A stretch of DNA of 64,000 nucleotides from Geobacillus vulcani PSS1 (GCF_000733845.1 NZ_JPOI01000001.1:1-64000); one strand, 5' to 3'; shown: positions 34,834 through 46,335, counted from the stretch's first letter. Translations and numbers: made by a program. Notes: generated from the letters alone by a model not told the origin.

Positions 34834-37686
34834 TCACTCATGCTTCGTCAATGCGCAACGAATGATGCGTTCCTGCTCTTTCCGGTGAACGACCGGATCG
34901 CCTTCCGCCGGGCTCGCCCGCCGGCGCCGCCCGATATAGCTGACATCGACGCCGTCGGGGGCCAAGGCCCGCAGGCGCGGTTCCATGTACGTCCAAGCGC
35001 CCATATTTTTCGGTTCTTCTTGCACCCAGACGATCTCTTTGACGTTCGGATAGCGGGCGATGATGTCTCTCACCGCTTCCTCTGGGAACGGGTACAGCTC
35101 TTCGATGCGCACGAGATGCAGCCAGTCGAGCCCTTCCATTTTGCCGATTTGTTCCGCCAAATCGATCATCAATTTGCCGGTGCCAAACACGATGCGTTCT
35201 ACTTTGCCGGCGTCAGCGCCCAATCCCGGCTGTTCGAGCACCGGCGAGAACGCGCCGTCAACGAGCGCCTCCGCATCCGATGCGGCAAGTGGATGACGGA
35301 GCAGGCTTTTTGGCGTCATGATGATGAGCGGGCGCACCTCTTCTCGTTTCAGTAAAGCCGCTTGCCGCCGCAAAATGTGGAAATATTGCGCCGCTGTCGA
35401 TAAGTTCGCGACTGTCCAGTTGTTTTCCGCCGCCAGTTGCAAAAACCGCTCGACGCGGCCGCTTGAATGTTCAGGCCCTTGCCCTTCGTAGCCGTGCGGC
35501 AAGAGCATGACAAGCCCGGATTTTTGCCCCCATTTCGCTCGGCCAGATGAAATGAATTGATCAAACATCACTTGCGCCATGTTGGCGAAGTCGCCAAATT
35601 GCGCTTCCCAAAGCACGAGCGTCTCCGGCGCGTAAACGTTGTAGCCGTATTCATAGCCAAGCACGGCGGCTTCCGTCAGCGGGCTGTTGTACACAACAAA
35701 CGACGCTTTGGCCCCACTGATGTGGTGAAGCGGCACATACTCTTCTCCGGTTTTCACGTCATGGAGCACCAAATGGCGTTGCGCAAACGTGCCGCGCTGC
35801 GAATCTTGTCCGGTCAAGCGGATCGGCACGCCGTCTTGCAAAATCGTGGCGAACGCTAAAATTTCCGCATGCGCCCAATCGACTTTGCCGTTTTGCGCAA
35901 ACACGCCGCTTCGCCGTTTTAAAATGCGCTCAAGCTTGGTAAAGACATTGAATCCGTCCGGAAACTGCAGCAATTCTTCGTTCACACGATGGAGCACATC
36001 TTTTGCCACGCCCGTTTTCACTTCCGGCAGCCGATCGACGACCGGTTTGGGCGGATCCATGATGAAATCAAGCTCGTCTTCGTTTTTCGGCACCCTCTCG
36101 TAAGCGATTTTCAGCCGTTCAGCCACCTCCTGCTCCATTTCCTCGACGTCCCGCTCGGTGATGATCCCTTTTTCCATCAATTTTTGCGCATACAGCTGGC
36201 GCACGGTCGGATGTTGGTTGATGATCGCGTACATCGTCGGGTTCGTCGCCATCGGTTCATCCATTTCATTATGGCCGAAACGGCGGTAGCCGATTAGATC
36301 AATGACAAAGTCTTTTTTAAACCGCTGGCGGTAGGCAAAGGCCAAACACGCCGCCGCCAGACAAGCTTCCGGATCATCGGCGTTGACATGCACGATCGGC
36401 ACCTCAAACCCTTTCGCCATATCGGAAGCGTACGTCGTCGAGCGCGAATCGTAGCTTTCCGTCGTAAAGCCGATCATGTTGTTGGCGATGATATGGATCG
36501 TGCCACCGGTCGTATAGCCGCGCAGCTGGCTTAAGTTGAGCGTTTCCGCGACGATCCCTTGTCCCGGGAACGCTGCGTCGCCGTGAATCAAGATGGCAAA
36601 CGACGCATCGGTATTTTGCGCCGGCATACCCGGTTTCGTCCGATCTTCTTGCGCGGCGCGCGTGTAGCCAAGCACAACCGGGTTGACCACTTCGAGATGG
36701 CTTGGGTTGTTCGCGAGTGTAATCCGCATCGTATGCGCGCTCTTATTGCGCAAGCGGCGCGCCGCCCCCAAGTGATATTTCACGTCCCCTGTCCACCCAT
36801 ACGTGATCGCCACTGACCCTTCGGACGGAATAAAGTTTTTGCTTTCCGCGTGCTGAAACTCGGCGAAAATCATTTCGTACGGCTTGCCGAGCACGTGAGC
36901 CAGCACGTTCAACCGGCCGCGGTGCGCCATGCCGATGTTGACGGCGTCGATTTCATGTTCGATCGCCTGGCGGACGAGTTCATCCAAAAGCGGCACCATG
37001 GCATCAAGCCCTTCGATCGAAAACCGCTTTTGCCCGACGTACGTCCGGTGGATGAATTTTTCAAACCCTTCCACTTCCGTCAGGCGACGCAGCAATGCAA
37101 CCCGCTCTTTGTTCGCCAAGCTCGGGTAATACGCTCCAGACTCGATTTGCTGAATGAGCCAGTTCCTCTCTTCGAGATTATGTACTTGCGAGAATTCGAA
37201 CGCGATTTTGTCCGTGTAAATTTTGCGCAAATGCAGGATGGCATCCCAGCCGTTTTTGACATGAGCCGGAGCGTGGGGACAAAGAAACGCGACCGGAATA
37301 CGCTTTAAATCCTCTTCCGTTAAATCGTATTCGTCAAGCTCCAAGCGGCGCAGCTTTTCCTTCGTTTTGACAAGCGGGTTTGTATCGGCAGCGAGATGAC
37401 CGTAATGGCGAATGCTGTCCGCCAGCTTGACGGCAGCGACAAGTTTGCTGAAAATCGTCGGCGTCTCCGGCAACCGGAACGTTTGATGCGTTTTGGCTGC
37501 CTCGTCATCCGCAGGAGAAACCGGTTCTTCCAAGACCGGCGCCCCCCACTGTTCAAACAGTTGCTTCAGTTCCGGGTCGATGCTGTTAGGGTCATCGAGG
37601 TATTGTTCATACATTTCGATGACATAACCGAGGTTCGGCCCGTAAAACTGGCTCCACGGTTGAGCGTAGTTCGTCTGTTTTGCCAT
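34834..37686 (-). CDS. odhA: 2-oxoglutarate dehydrogenase E1
   Basis: The thiamine-diphosphate decarboxylase of the TCA cycle. The 950-residue protein contains [33 protein letters not shown], the ThDP motif [31 protein letters not shown], and the transketolase pyrimidine domain with [18 protein letters not shown] at 37686 starts [18 protein letters not shown]; the GGAGG is slightly distant (12 bases). Upstream in-frame residues to 37809 run through a probable leader and are excluded. It forms an operon with odhB. Confidence 0.95.
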   Translation of the reverse strand: MAKQTNYAQPWSQFYGPNLGYVIEMYEQYLDDPNSIDPELKQLFEQWGAPVLEEPVSPADDEAAKTHQTFRLPETPTIFSKLVAAVKLADSIRHYGHLAADTNPLVKTKEKLRRLELDEYDLTEEDLKRIPVAFLCPHAPAHVKNGWDAILHLRKIYTDKIAFEFSQVHNLEERNWLIQQIESGAYYPSLANKERVALLRRLTEVEGFEKFIHRTYVGQKRFSIEGLDAMVPLLDELVRQAIEHEIDAVNIGMAHRGRLNVLAHVLGKPYEMIFAEFQHAESKNFIPSEGSVAITYGWTGDVKYHLGAARRLRNKSAHTMRITLANNPSHLEVVNPVVLGYTRAAQEDRTKPGMPAQNTDASFAILIHGDAAFPGQGIVAETLNLSQLRGYTTGGTIHIIANNMIGFTTESYDSRSTTYASDMAKGFEVPIVHVNADDPEACLAAACLAFAYRQRFKKDFVIDLIGYRRFGHNEMDEPMATNPTMYAIINQHPTVRQLYAQKLMEKGIITERDVEEMEQEVAERLKIAYERVPKNEDELDFIMDPPKPVVDRLPEVKTGVAKDVLHRVNEELLQFPDGFNVFTKLERILKRRSGVFAQNGKVDWAHAEILAFATILQDGVPIRLTGQDSQRGTFAQRHLVLHDVKTGEEYVPLHHISGAKASFVVYNSPLTEAAVLGYEYGYNVYAPETLVLWEAQFGDFANMAQVMFDQFISSGRAKWGQKSGLVMLLPHGYEGQGPEHSSGRVERFLQLAAENNWTVANLSTAAQYFHILRRQAALLKREEVRPLIIMTPKSLLRHPLAASDAEALVDGAFSPVLEQPGLGADAGKVERIVFGTGKLMIDLAEQIGKMEGLDWLHLVRIEELYPFPEEAVRDIIARYPNVKEIVWVQEEPKNMGAWTYMEPRLRALAPDGVDVSYIGRRRRASPAEGDPVVHRKEQERIIRCALTKHE

Positions 37687-37956
37687 CGTGAAAAAACCTC
37701 CACCTCGTTTTCGCAACGCTCGGGATCGGCAACAGCTATGCGTGAAACTCCTCATGTAGCTGCCACTATTCCCGAACGCGCAGCAAAATAACGGTATAAA
37801 CGTTTTCACTGTTTATTTTAGCACTATCGCCCACTAAAATCGATGAAGAAGCTGAAAAAATTTCACTCATTCTCATTGTATGAATAGAAAAAAAAGATCG
37901 TGACCTTTCTGCGATGGAACATCCATGATTTTCAGCAAACGCTGACCGGCCTTCAT
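37687..37956. other. odhAB upstream region
   Basis: About 270 bp without genes. It is AT-rich from 37790 to 37900 and should hold the odhA promoter, although no clear -35/-10 pair stands out. Its far side merges into the IS605-like hairpin at 37957. Confidence 0.4.
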
Positions 37957-37996
37957 CCCCCCCACTTACGCGCCAATCGCGTGGAAGTGGGAGGCT
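37957..37996. repeat. Hairpin relic, IS200/IS605-end type (copy 1)
   Basis: CCCACTT ... GTGGAAGTGGGAGGCTTCT forms a hairpin (7-bp arms) with loop ACGCGCCAATCGCGTGG, itself able to pair ACGCG/CGCGT. The motif GTGGAAGTGGG recurs at 48464 and, inverted, at 49830. Such CCCACTT...AAGTGGGAGGCTTCT hairpins are typical of IS200/IS605 right ends in bacilli. No transposase is present. Confidence 0.5.
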
Positions 37997-38015
37997 TCTC
38001 GGCGGGAGATGATAA

Positions 38016-38050
38016 AAAAGACGTCCTGCGCTGCCGCCAGGACGCCTTCT
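38016..38050 (-). terminator. Terminator after the chemoreceptor gene
   Basis: Minus strand: GGCGTCCTG and CAGGACGTC arms are followed by TTTTTT. Confidence 0.8.
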
Positions 38051-38055
38051 GTTTT

Positions 38056-40032
38056 TTACGAAATCTTGAACTTCTCCACCAATTGTTTCAGCTGCCGGCT
38101 CATTTCGCTCAACGTCTCCGCCGACTCCGTCACCGTCGAAAGCGCCTGCAGTTGATCATCGGCCGAAGCGGCCACTTCCTCCGCCGCTGCCGCTGCTTGT
38201 TGGGCGATGGCAGCGATGTTTTGCATCGCTCCGACGACATCGTCTTTGCTCGCGTTCATCCGCTTTGCTTCCTCCATAATCTCAGCAAGCGCAGCGGCCA
38301 CTTGCTCCATCATGCCAGTGATTTTGACAAATGAATCGCCGGTTGTGTGCACTGCTTCCCGTTGTTCGTCGTACGCCTGCTTGGAGCGGCCGACCGCCTC
38401 CATCACCAACCCGGCTTGCTGCTGGATGGCAGCGATCGTCGCCCGGATCATCTCCGTTGCTTTCGCGGATTGTTCGGCCAGCTTGCGCACCTCATCGGCG
38501 ACAACGGCAAACCCTTTGCCGTGCTCGCCAGCCCGAGCCGCCTCGATGCTGGCATTTAACGCCAGCAAATTCGTCTGTCCGGAAATAGCCGTGATCGTTT
38601 GAATGACGCCGTCAATTTCATCCATCTTTTTCACAAGGTCGTTAATGACATTTTCTACAGACTCGAGTTCATTTTTCGCTTCCTCTGATTTTTTCTGCAA
38701 GATGTTTAAATGCTCTAAGCCGTCATAGCTGGCGCTTTTCGTCTCATTGGAAAGCGACTCCATGCCAGCCGTCGCATTCGTGACCGCTTCGATTTGCTGC
38801 GACAGCGCCGTCGTCCGCTCATTGATCGTATCGAGGCTTCCCGCTTGATCGGTCGTTCCTTTGGCGATTTCGCCGATCGCTTTCGCCACTTGTTCGCTTG
38901 TGGCCATCGTTTCTTCCGAGACAGCACTCAAATGGTCAGCGGAAGCGGCCAATTCATTGACCGAGCGGTTCACTTCGCTGATCAGCATTCGCATATGGTC
39001 GATCATGTCATTGAAGTGGCGGGCGAGGCGGCCGATCTCATCTTTGGCAGTGACACGCGCTTGCACCGTCAAGTCGCCGCCCGCCGCCTTTTCGACTTGC
39101 TCTTGCAGCGCGGCAATCGGCCTTGTGATCGAACGCGCCAAGAAATAGACGGCAACAAGCGCTACAACGAGCGCAATGACGGTAATGACAAGCATGTTCT
39201 TCCCAATGGAACGGCTCATGGCGGCTAAGTCTGCTTCTTTATAGACGGCGCCGACCTTCCAGCCGAGCTCTGGAATGGTAGTGAAATACATGACCCGTTG
39301 TTCCCCGTCTAGTTCATATTCCCGCATCCCTTTTTTATGCTCGAGCATATAGCGGACCGTCGCATTTTTCGCCATATTTTTTCCTTTGTATTGCGGATGG
39401 ACGACCGCCGTCCCTTTCGCATCAAACAGCACGGGGTATCCGTGATAGCCGACGTCGCTCGCATTGACAATTCTCGTCACGGTATCGAGCGTCATGTCGA
39501 TGCCAATGACCGCAACAATGCGGCCGTTTTCACTCACCGCCTTGGCCAACGTTACAACGTTCTTGCCGGTAATGGCATCGACGTACGGTTCGGTCCACAC
39601 GACTTCATCCGGGCGTTTCATTGCTTCTTTATACCACGGTCGGCTCGTCGGATCGTATCCGTCTGGGAGCTCTGTCATCGGCGTGATGTACATTTTCTTC
39701 TGCTCGGTGCCAATATAGATAAATTGCACATTCTCATGCAGGCGCAAAAACGTACGAAACTGCTTTTCCATCTGCGGCCACGCTTTTTCATCGCTCACCA
39801 TCTGCAAGGCGGACGGCGATTCACTAAACTGCACTAAGCTGTTTTCCTCGCTCTGAAAGCTGTCGCGAATATCGCCAAGCAATCCGTCAAGCGCCGTCTG
39901 CGCTCGATGTTTCACATCAGCGTCAACAAGCCGTTGCGTTTGCCAAACAACGATGAGCTGCGTCGCCGCCAACGAGATGATCAATAATAAGGCCATCAAG
40001 ACGATCAATTTGCTGCGCAACGTTCGAAACAC
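38056..40032 (-). CDS. Methyl-accepting chemotaxis protein with extracellular Cache domain
   Basis: A 658-residue transmembrane chemoreceptor. A first membrane segment at about residues 10-30 is followed by an extracellular dCache-type sensor (about 40-275, with [11 protein letters not shown] and [25 protein letters not shown]). A second segment lies at about 280-302, then HAMP, then the signalling domain with the tip sequence near [30 protein letters not shown]. Start is GTG at 40032 with AGGGGAG upstream. It is a single gene. The ligand is likely an amino or organic acid, but that is inference. Confidence 0.9.
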   Translation of the reverse strand: MFRTLRSKLIVLMALLLIISLAATQLIVVWQTQRLVDADVKHRAQTALDGLLGDIRDSFQSEENSLVQFSESPSALQMVSDEKAWPQMEKQFRTFLRLHENVQFIYIGTEQKKMYITPMTELPDGYDPTSRPWYKEAMKRPDEVVWTEPYVDAITGKNVVTLAKAVSENGRIVAVIGIDMTLDTVTRIVNASDVGYHGYPVLFDAKGTAVVHPQYKGKNMAKNATVRYMLEHKKGMREYELDGEQRVMYFTTIPELGWKVGAVYKEADLAAMSRSIGKNMLVITVIALVVALVAVYFLARSITRPIAALQEQVEKAAGGDLTVQARVTAKDEIGRLARHFNDMIDHMRMLISEVNRSVNELAASADHLSAVSEETMATSEQVAKAIGEIAKGTTDQAGSLDTINERTTALSQQIEAVTNATAGMESLSNETKSASYDGLEHLNILQKKSEEAKNELESVENVINDLVKKMDEIDGVIQTITAISGQTNLLALNASIEAARAGEHGKGFAVVADEVRKLAEQSAKATEMIRATIAAIQQQAGLVMEAVGRSKQAYDEQREAVHTTGDSFVKITGMMEQVAAALAEIMEEAKRMNASKDDVVGAMQNIAAIAQQAAAAAEEVAASADDQLQALSTVTESAETLSEMSRQLKQLVEKFKIS

Positions 40033-40180
40033 TCGCTATTTCTCCCCTCTGTTTCCTCTTTTTTGTCGAACTATGTTTCATTATAAAAGGACAATCGTCC
40101 TCCGTCTATAGGATTAGCTTCTTAATTCATACATAGAGGGCCACCGTGTGCGGGACAATAAACTAGAGGCAGGTGAAAGG

Positions 40181-40381
40181 ATGATGGGGGCCATCGAACA
40201 CGAAGGATATCGCTTTGAGATCGAATACAGCGTTCTGTTGCAAAAAGGGGCGCTGCACGTCTACCGTGACGGTGAATGGATCGAGGAAATCGTCTTTCCG
40301 TTTCACGGCCAAAAGCCAGACGAACAGCAGATCGAAGCATTGATCAGCGAATACGTTAAACAACACGGCCACAGCCGCTAA
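40181..40381 (+). CDS. Small conserved protein, possibly DUF5370 family
   Basis: A 66-residue protein (MMGAIEHEGYRFEIEYSVLL). Two beta-like stretches and a C-terminal helix suggest a small soluble domain similar to B. subtilis YbxH. The family assignment is from memory and not certain. ATG at 40181 follows AGGTGAAAGG. A terminator overlaps the stop. Confidence 0.65.
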   Translation: MMGAIEHEGYRFEIEYSVLLQKGALHVYRDGEWIEEIVFPFHGQKPDEQQIEALISEYVKQHGHSR

Positions 40382-40396
40382 CAGCGGCTGTTTTCT
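40370..40396 (+). terminator. Terminator overlapping the stop of the 40181 gene
   Basis: ACAGCCGC and GCGGCTGT arms with loop TAACA are followed by TTTCTTTTC; the stop codon lies in the loop. Confidence 0.75.
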
Positions 40397-40590
40397 TTTC
40401 TGCAAACCCCCGTCGGCAAGCGGTGATTTTCATCCCTGAGTGAAGGTCAGATCGCGCTGCCCATGGAACTTTTCTGCAAAAATCCCGCTGGCAAGCGGTC
40501 ATGTTCATCCCGTGGTGGAGAGCAGTTCGTGCTAACTTTTCCGCACCCCATCGGCAAACGGTCGGTTTCCTCTTGGATGGACCTTTTCTT
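40396..40590. repeat. Three degenerate direct repeats upstream of the GNAT gene
   Basis: TTTTCTGCAAA recurs at about 40396 and 40470 and as TTTTCCGCACC at 40538. Each is followed by CCC...GGCAAGCGGT (or GGCAAACGGT) and by a CATCCC/CTTGGATGG-like stretch. The period is about 70 bp. Function unknown. Confidence 0.5.
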
Positions 40591-40648
40591 GGCGTTTTTT
40601 CTAGGTTTCGGTTATGATGAAGGTAAAACGAACGAAAGGGGGATCGGC

Positions 40649-41317
40649 GTGTACAAGAAACGGCTATACGTCTTTGACGGCGACACGCCGCGGCAAGCCG
40701 TCATCCGCAACTATATGAAAAGCGATTTTTCCGCCCTCATCCGCGTGCAGCAAGAAAGCTTTCCGCCTCCGTTTCCGTCCGAACTATGGTGGAACGAGGC
40801 GCAGCTTGAAAACCATGTCACCTTGTTTCCCGAAGGAGCGCTATGCGTCGAAGTCGATGGGCGCATCGTCGGATCCATGACCGGGCTCATCGTCGACTTT
40901 GACCCGAACCATGCCGACCATACATGGAAAGAAATAACCGACGGCGGTTATATTCGCAACCATCGCCCGGACGGCAACACGCTGTATGTCGTTGACATTT
41001 GCGTCTCGCCGCCGTACCGGAAACTCGGCCTCGGCAAGTGGCTCATGCAGTCGATGTATGAAGTGGTCGTTCATCTCGGTCTCGACCGGCTGCTCGGCGG
41101 CGGACGGATGCCCGGTTATCACCGCTATGCGAACGAACTGTCCCCGGAAGAGTACATTCGCAAAGTGACGGCCGGTGAATTAAAAGACCCGGTCATTACG
41201 TTTTTGCTTCGCTGCGGGCGCACACCGCTTGCGATTGTCCGCAACTATTTAGAAGACGAAGAATCGCTCAACCATGCTGTGTTAATGGAGTGGCGCAATC
41301 CGTTTAAGCAAACATAG
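40649..41317 (+). CDS. GNAT-family N-acetyltransferase
   Basis: A 222-residue protein with a GNAT fold. The acetyl-CoA loop is in VVDICVSPPYRKLGLGKWLMQSM (QxxGxG-like RKLGLGKW). The N-terminal KSDFSALIRVQQESFPPPFP resembles the YkwB-type acetyltransferases of bacilli. The substrate is unknown. GTG at 40649 is chosen because AAAGGGGG lies 7 bases upstream; upstream in-frame codons run through the repeat region. It stands alone, followed by yyaC. Confidence 0.8.
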   Translation: MYKKRLYVFDGDTPRQAVIRNYMKSDFSALIRVQQESFPPPFPSELWWNEAQLENHVTLFPEGALCVEVDGRIVGSMTGLIVDFDPNHADHTWKEITDGGYIRNHRPDGNTLYVVDICVSPPYRKLGLGKWLMQSMYEVVVHLGLDRLLGGGRMPGYHRYANELSPEEYIRKVTAGELKDPVITFLLRCGRTPLAIVRNYLEDEESLNHAVLMEWRNPFKQT

Positions 41318-41407
41318 GGAAAAATTTTCAATCCTGAAAAGAAAGGAATCGCCGGCAGCGGTCGCGAATAAGAAAGCGAGAACAGAGACGGAAAGGACTC
41401 GTAAGCG

Positions 41408-41959
41408 ATGAGACCGATTCCCTACAGCGATCCACTCGCCCCTTTGCTGATTCGCAATGAACTGTTTTCCTTGCTGCCGGCGCACATCGGCCATCTGACC
41501 GTTGTTTGCATCGGCAGCAACCGCATTAACGGCGACAGTTTAGGCCCGTTTGTCGGCACGTTGCTTGAAAACGCCTATCCCGATCATTTGACGGTGATCG
41601 GCACGCTTAAGCGTCCGGTCGACGCCACGAACATTGAGCGTGTACATCAACAGTTGCTCAAAAATCCGAATTCCTATGTGCTGGCCGTTGACAGCATCGT
41701 CGGCCCGCGACCGTTTGTCCATACGATCGCCATTCGCCCCGGCGCGCTCGCCCCCGGCACCGGACTTGGCCATTCCCTTCCATCGATCGGCGATCTCAGC
41801 ATCATGGGCGTTATGATGGAAGACACGGCTGATATCACTGCACTTCCGTACACGAATTTGCACGTTGTCTACCAAATGGCGAAAGCGATCGCGTTAGGCC
41901 TTTCGCTCACCGTTCGCCAGCGATATGGCTATGCACCGTCTGCCCCCCTGTTGGCGTAA
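41408..41959 (+). CDS. yyaC: Spore protease YyaC family protein
   Basis: A 183-residue protein of the YyaC/DUF1256 family, related to the spore germination protease Gpr. The family block VVCIGSNRINGDSLGPFVGTLL is at residues 32-53 and AVDSIVGPRPFVHTIAIRPG in the middle. The family occurs in spore formers and is thought to act in the forespore. ATG at 41408 has GGAAAGGA upstream. A bidirectional terminator follows. Confidence 0.85.
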   Translation: MRPIPYSDPLAPLLIRNELFSLLPAHIGHLTVVCIGSNRINGDSLGPFVGTLLENAYPDHLTVIGTLKRPVDATNIERVHQQLLKNPNSYVLAVDSIVGPRPFVHTIAIRPGALAPGTGLGHSLPSIGDLSIMGVMMEDTADITALPYTNLHVVYQMAKAIALGLSLTVRQRYGYAPSAPLLA

Positions 41960-41964
41960 ACGAA

Positions 41965-42004
41965 GACAAAAAAAGAAGCGCGACGAATGCCGCCACGCTT
42001 TCGC
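41965..42004. terminator. Bidirectional terminator between yyaC and ptsI
   Basis: Minus strand: AAGCG-rich arms around GGCGGCATTCGTCG end in CTTTTTTT. It serves ptsI and the convergent yyaC. Confidence 0.6.
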
Positions 42005-43726
42005 TCAAGCAAGGAAGAAGGTTTGTTTGACAAAGGCTACAACCTCTTCGGCGGTGCCGAGCGACAACACCGTCTCTTTGATGCGGGCCGCCTCTTCTTT
42101 CGCCAGCTGTTTCAACTGGGCGCGCGCCGGCAAAATCGAGGTGGCGCTCATGCTGAACTCATCCAGGCCAAGGGCAAGCAAAATCGGAATGGCGATCGGG
42201 TCGCCGGCCATTTCTCCGCACATCCCGACCCATTTTCCTTCGCGATGGGCAGCGTCGATGACGTGGCTGATGAGCCGCAAAATTGCTGGATTGTACGGTT
42301 GATATAAATACGAAACGCGCTCATTCATCCGGTCGGCCGCCATCGTATATTGGATTAAATCGTTTGTGCCAATGCTGAAAAAGTCCACTTCTTTCGCAAA
42401 CTGATCAGCCATGACGGCGGCAGCCGGAATTTCCACCATCATGCCGACTTCAATCCCATCGGCGACCGGGACGCCTTGGCGGAGAAGCGCTTCTTTTTCT
42501 TCGAGCAAAATCGCTTTCGCTTGGCGGAATTCATCGAGCGTCGCAATCATCGGGAACATGATTTTCAAATTGCCGTGCACGCTCGCCCGAAGCAAGGCGC
42601 GCAACTGTGTGCGGAACATGTCTTGCATTTCCAGGCAAAGGCGAATGGCTCGAAACCCTAAAAACGGGTTCATCTCTTTCGGCAAATGCAGATACGGAAG
42701 CTCCTTGTCGCCGCCAATGTCAAGCGTTCGGACGACAACCGGCTTGCCGTTCATCTGTTCAAGCACCGTTTTGTAGGCCGCAAACTGTTCATCTTCCGTC
42801 GGCAGCTCCGAGCGTCCCATGTATAAAAACTCCGTCCGATACAATCCGATCCCTTCCGCCCCGTTGGCTAACGCTCCTTTCACGTCGTCCGGCGTGCCGA
42901 TGTTGGCCGCCAGCTCGACGTGGACGCCGTCGGCCGTCACCGTCGGCTCATGGACGAGTTTCGCCCATTCCGCTTTTTGCTCCTCATAGCGAGCCCGCTT
43001 CTCTTCATAACGCGCAAGCAACTCCGGCGACGGATTGACGACGACTTGACCGTCAAGCCCATCGACGATGACAATGTCGCCGTTTTGCACTTCCGCCGTA
43101 ATCGCCTTCGTGCCGACGACAGCCGGGATCTCGAGCGAGCGGGCCATAATGGCCGAGTGCGATGTTCGTCCGCCGATGTCGGTGGCAAATCCTTTCACAT
43201 ATTGACGGTTCAGCTGCGCCGTATCGGATGGCGTCAAATCTTCAGCGATAATGACGACTTCCTCAGAAATGAGGCTCGGGTTCGAGATCGTGACACCGAG
43301 CAGATGGGCGAGGACGCGCTTCGTTACATCGCGGATATCGGCGGCCCGCTCTTTCATATACTCATTGTCCATGCCTTCAAACATGGAAATGAAAAACGAT
43401 GCCGTTTCATGGAGCGCATATTCCGCATTCACTTGTTCCGTTTTGATTTTTTCCTTAATGGGATTCAGCAGTTCTGGGTCGTCAAGCACAAGCAAATGAG
43501 CGGCAAAAATCGCGGCTTTGTCTTCGCCTAGCTTTTCTAAGGCATGCTGTTTGATGGCTTCCAACTCTTCTTTTGCTTTGGCGACCGCCGCCTCAAGCCG
43601 CGCAATTTCCGCCTCGACGTCGGCGACCGTTCGTTTTTCGGCCGCCAAATGAGGCGTTTCCAAGCGGTATGCCTTGGCGATGGCGATGCCGCTTGAAGCG
43701 GCGATGCCATGAATCGTCTTTTCCAT
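42005..43726 (-). CDS. ptsI: PTS enzyme I
   Basis: Phosphoenolpyruvate-protein phosphotransferase, the general first enzyme of the sugar PTS. It autophosphorylates from PEP on His190 ([13 protein letters not shown]) and passes the phosphate to HPr. The C-terminal PEP-binding TIM barrel contains [26 protein letters not shown], and the catalytic Cys in MCGEMAGDP. 573 residues, standard. It overlaps ptsH by one base (TAATG). Confidence 0.97.
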   Translation of the reverse strand: MEKTIHGIAASSGIAIAKAYRLETPHLAAEKRTVADVEAEIARLEAAVAKAKEELEAIKQHALEKLGEDKAAIFAAHLLVLDDPELLNPIKEKIKTEQVNAEYALHETASFFISMFEGMDNEYMKERAADIRDVTKRVLAHLLGVTISNPSLISEEVVIIAEDLTPSDTAQLNRQYVKGFATDIGGRTSHSAIMARSLEIPAVVGTKAITAEVQNGDIVIVDGLDGQVVVNPSPELLARYEEKRARYEEQKAEWAKLVHEPTVTADGVHVELAANIGTPDDVKGALANGAEGIGLYRTEFLYMGRSELPTEDEQFAAYKTVLEQMNGKPVVVRTLDIGGDKELPYLHLPKEMNPFLGFRAIRLCLEMQDMFRTQLRALLRASVHGNLKIMFPMIATLDEFRQAKAILLEEKEALLRQGVPVADGIEVGMMVEIPAAAVMADQFAKEVDFFSIGTNDLIQYTMAADRMNERVSYLYQPYNPAILRLISHVIDAAHREGKWVGMCGEMAGDPIAIPILLALGLDEFSMSATSILPARAQLKQLAKEEAARIKETVLSLGTAEEVVAFVKQTFFLA

Positions 43727-43992
43727 TATTCTGCAAGGCCTTCCTTTGCCAACGTATCGGTTAACGCCGCCATTGCTTCTGCCGCATCGGCCCCTTCTGC
43801 CGTGATTTTGATCGTTGCCCCTTTCGGAATGCCTAACGACATGACGCCCATGATTGATTTCAAGTTCACCGTTTTGCCGTTGTACTCAAGCTGGATTTCG
43901 CTGTTGAATTTGCTCGCCGTTTGCACCAAAATCGTCGCCGGACGAGCGTGGATGCCGGAATCTGAAACAACTTTGAACGTTTTTTCTGCCAT
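43726..43992 (-). CDS. ptsH: HPr phosphocarrier protein
   Basis: An 88-residue phosphocarrier. The catalytic His15 (GIHARPA) receives phosphate from enzyme I. The regulatory Ser46 (LKSIMGV) is the HPr kinase/phosphorylase site that makes HPr(Ser-P) the corepressor of CcpA, consistent with the cre box seen at 1853. It follows ptsG and is coupled to ptsI. Confidence 0.97.
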   Translation of the reverse strand: MAEKTFKVVSDSGIHARPATILVQTASKFNSEIQLEYNGKTVNLKSIMGVMSLGIPKGATIKITAEGADAAEAMAALTDTLAKEGLAE

Positions 43993-44048
43993 CGTTCATC
44001 AATCCCCTTTTCTACAATTTTTCTTTGCCATCATATCAAATACAGGTG

Positions 44049-44092
44049 CGGAGAGGCAACGGAAAATGCTTGGCCCCTCTCCGCCGCCAAAA
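44049..44092 (-). promoter_or_regulatory. Intergenic hairpin between ptsG and ptsH
   Basis: Minus strand: GCGGAGAGG and CCTCTCCGC arms with a 19-base loop, without a T run. It may modulate read-through or mRNA processing from ptsG into ptsHI. A separate -10-like TATGAT upstream of ptsH suggests an internal promoter. This is inference. Confidence 0.5.
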
Positions 44093-44097
44093 ACGAT

Positions 44098-46113
44098 TTA
44101 TTGGATCGCCACGACGTCTTCGCCGCGGACGACTTCGCCTTGTTTGTTGATGCGCACCGTTTCGCCAGCTTGGAGATTCGTGAAAATCACCGGCGTGACG
44201 ATCGATGGCGCGTTCTGTTTTACATAATCAAGGTCGACGCGCAAAATCGGTTGCCCTTTTTTCACTTCATCGCCTTCCTTGACAAGCGCTTCAAACCCTT
44301 GGCCGTTCAGCTTCACCGTGTCGATGCCGACATGGATCAAAATTTCATGCCCGCCCGCCGACTGAATGCCAATGGCGTGCTTCGTCGGAAATACATTGAT
44401 GATTTTGCCATCAACCGGTGAAGCGACCGTGCCGTCCGTCGGCATGACCGCGAAGCCGTCGCCCATCATTTTTTGCGAAAACACTTGGTCCGGCACTTCA
44501 GCAAGCGGAACCATTTCTCCGGACATCGGCGAAGCGATCGTTTCGGACTTCGCAGCTTCCGGGGCCGCTGTTTTCGGCTTCTCTTCCGCCCTTGCCGGCG
44601 CTTTTCCTTGCATGATGTCTTGAATTTGCCCTTTTAACATATCTGATTTCGGGCCGAAAATGGCTTGCACGTTGTTGCCGACTTCAAGCACCCCGGCAGC
44701 GCCGAGCGCTTTCAACCGGTCTTTATCGACCCGGCCGATATCATGGACCGAAACGCGCAAACGCGTAATGCACGCGTCCAAATGTTCGATGTTTTCCTTT
44801 CCGCCAAGGGCGGCGAGCACTTCGTACGGCAGATCGCCAGCGGCGGCTGCCTCGGCTTTCGGTGCTTCCTCGACCGTTTTTTCCCGGCCCGGCGTCGCCA
44901 AATCCCATTTGCGGATCGCAAAGCGGAATCCGAAATAATAAATCACGGCAAACGCCAAGCCGACCGGAATGACGAGCCACCATGCCGTCCGGTTTGGCAG
45001 AACGCCAAACAGCAAGAAGTCAATGACCCCGCCGGAGAAGGTCATCCCGATTTTGACCTTTAACAGGTGCATGATCATAAACGACAAGCCGGCAAAGACG
45101 CAGTGAATGGCAAACAGCGCCGGGGCGACAAACAAGAACGAAAATTCGATCGGCTCGGTAATCCCGGTCAAAAATGATGTCAACGCGGCTGATCCCATGA
45201 TGCCGGCAACGACTTTTTTGTTTTCCGGCCGCGCTTCATGGTAGATCGCGAGCGCCGCTGCCGGGAGACCGAACATCATAAACGGGAACTTCCCGGTCAT
45301 GAACGTGCCGGCCGTCAATTTGACCCCGTCTTTTAGTTGCTCGAAAAAGATTTTTTGATCGCCATGGACCACTTGCCCGGCTTTATTGACGTACTCACCA
45401 AACTCAAACCAAAACGGTGCATAGAAAATATGATGCAACCCAAACGGAATGAGCGCCCGTTCGATGACGCCGAAAATGAACGCGGCCAACGTTTTGTTCG
45501 CATCAATCATATTGTGCGAGAACGCATTTAACCCGTGCTGAATCGGCGGCCAAACGAATGTCATGATAATGCCAAGCACGACTGCGGACGCCGCCGTCAC
45601 GATCGGCACGAACCGCTTGCCGGCGAAAAAGCCAAGATATTGCGGCAGTTCGATATTGAAATATTTGTTGTACATGTATGCGGCCAAAATCCCGACGATA
45701 ATCCCGCCAAAGACACCGGTTTGCAGCGTCGGGATGCCGAGAATGTTGGCGTACGACGGATCGGCGCCGATCATATCGGAAGTCACGCCTAAGATCACGC
45801 TCATCGTCACATTCATAATCAAGTAGCCGATGATCGCCGCCAAGCCCGCGACCCCGTCCCCGCCGGCAAGGCCGATCGCCACACCAACCGCAAACAAGAG
45901 CGACAAGTTGGAGAAGACGATGCCGCCTGCTTGCTCCATAACGTTGGAAATGAGCACGATCCAGTCGGCTTTGAGCGCCGGAATTTTGTCAGTAAGCGCC
46001 GGGTTTTTCAAGGCGTTGCCAAGTGCCAACAAAATCCCGGCCGCCGGCAAGATCGCCACCGGCAGCATGAGCGCTTTCCCGACCTTTTGCAACGTGCCAA
46101 ACGCTCGTTTCAT
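44098..46113 (-). CDS. ptsG: PTS glucose transporter IICBA
   Basis: A 671-residue glucose permease with IIC (membrane, about 1-400), IIB (Cys448 in [10 protein letters not shown]) and IIA (His594 in [10 protein letters not shown]) in one chain. Substrate signature blocks [15 protein letters not shown] and [13 protein letters not shown] are in IIC. It imports and phosphorylates glucose. ATG at 46113 is chosen over 46119 because AGGAGG then has 8-base spacing. Expression is controlled by GlcT through the RAT/terminator upstream. Confidence 0.96.
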   Translation of the reverse strand: MKRAFGTLQKVGKALMLPVAILPAAGILLALGNALKNPALTDKIPALKADWIVLISNVMEQAGGIVFSNLSLLFAVGVAIGLAGGDGVAGLAAIIGYLIMNVTMSVILGVTSDMIGADPSYANILGIPTLQTGVFGGIIVGILAAYMYNKYFNIELPQYLGFFAGKRFVPIVTAASAVVLGIIMTFVWPPIQHGLNAFSHNMIDANKTLAAFIFGVIERALIPFGLHHIFYAPFWFEFGEYVNKAGQVVHGDQKIFFEQLKDGVKLTAGTFMTGKFPFMMFGLPAAALAIYHEARPENKKVVAGIMGSAALTSFLTGITEPIEFSFLFVAPALFAIHCVFAGLSFMIMHLLKVKIGMTFSGGVIDFLLFGVLPNRTAWWLVIPVGLAFAVIYYFGFRFAIRKWDLATPGREKTVEEAPKAEAAAAGDLPYEVLAALGGKENIEHLDACITRLRVSVHDIGRVDKDRLKALGAAGVLEVGNNVQAIFGPKSDMLKGQIQDIMQGKAPARAEEKPKTAAPEAAKSETIASPMSGEMVPLAEVPDQVFSQKMMGDGFAVMPTDGTVASPVDGKIINVFPTKHAIGIQSAGGHEILIHVGIDTVKLNGQGFEALVKEGDEVKKGQPILRVDLDYVKQNAPSIVTPVIFTNLQAGETVRINKQGEVVRGEDVVAIQ

Positions 46114-46210
46114 CTTCATAACCTCCTTTAGTTTCCTTTTCTTAAGTTTTGCAGCAAACAGCCGATTCATGTACCGAAAATGGAGCGGGCGCTTCGAGGA
46201 AGCTGGCGCA

Positions 46211-46312
46211 ATAAAAAAGGCATGACTAAAGAGAGGCAAAAAGAACGCTTACAACAGCGCCTAAATGGATTCGCAGCTGTTGCCGCCTTGTTTGCCCTCT
46301 TTACTCATGCCT
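46211..46312 (-). terminator. GlcT-controlled terminator in the ptsG leader
   Basis: Minus strand: the 5' arm AGGCATGAGTAAAGAGGGCAA (46312-46292) pairs with TTGCCTCTCTTTAGTCATGCC (46239-46219), followed by TTTTTTATT. The ~50-base loop can form a small inner hairpin. The 5' arm overlaps the RAT, so antitermination and termination exclude each other. Confidence 0.8.
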
Positions 46313-46335
46313 GATCGAGTCAGTAACACGTAAAG
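46298..46335 (-). promoter_or_regulatory. RAT antiterminator for GlcT
   Basis: Minus-strand ACGTGTTACTGACTCGATCAGGCATGAG... closely matches the ribonucleic antiterminator upstream of B. subtilis ptsG. GlcT bound here stabilises the antiterminator and allows ptsG transcription when glucose is present. Confidence 0.8.
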
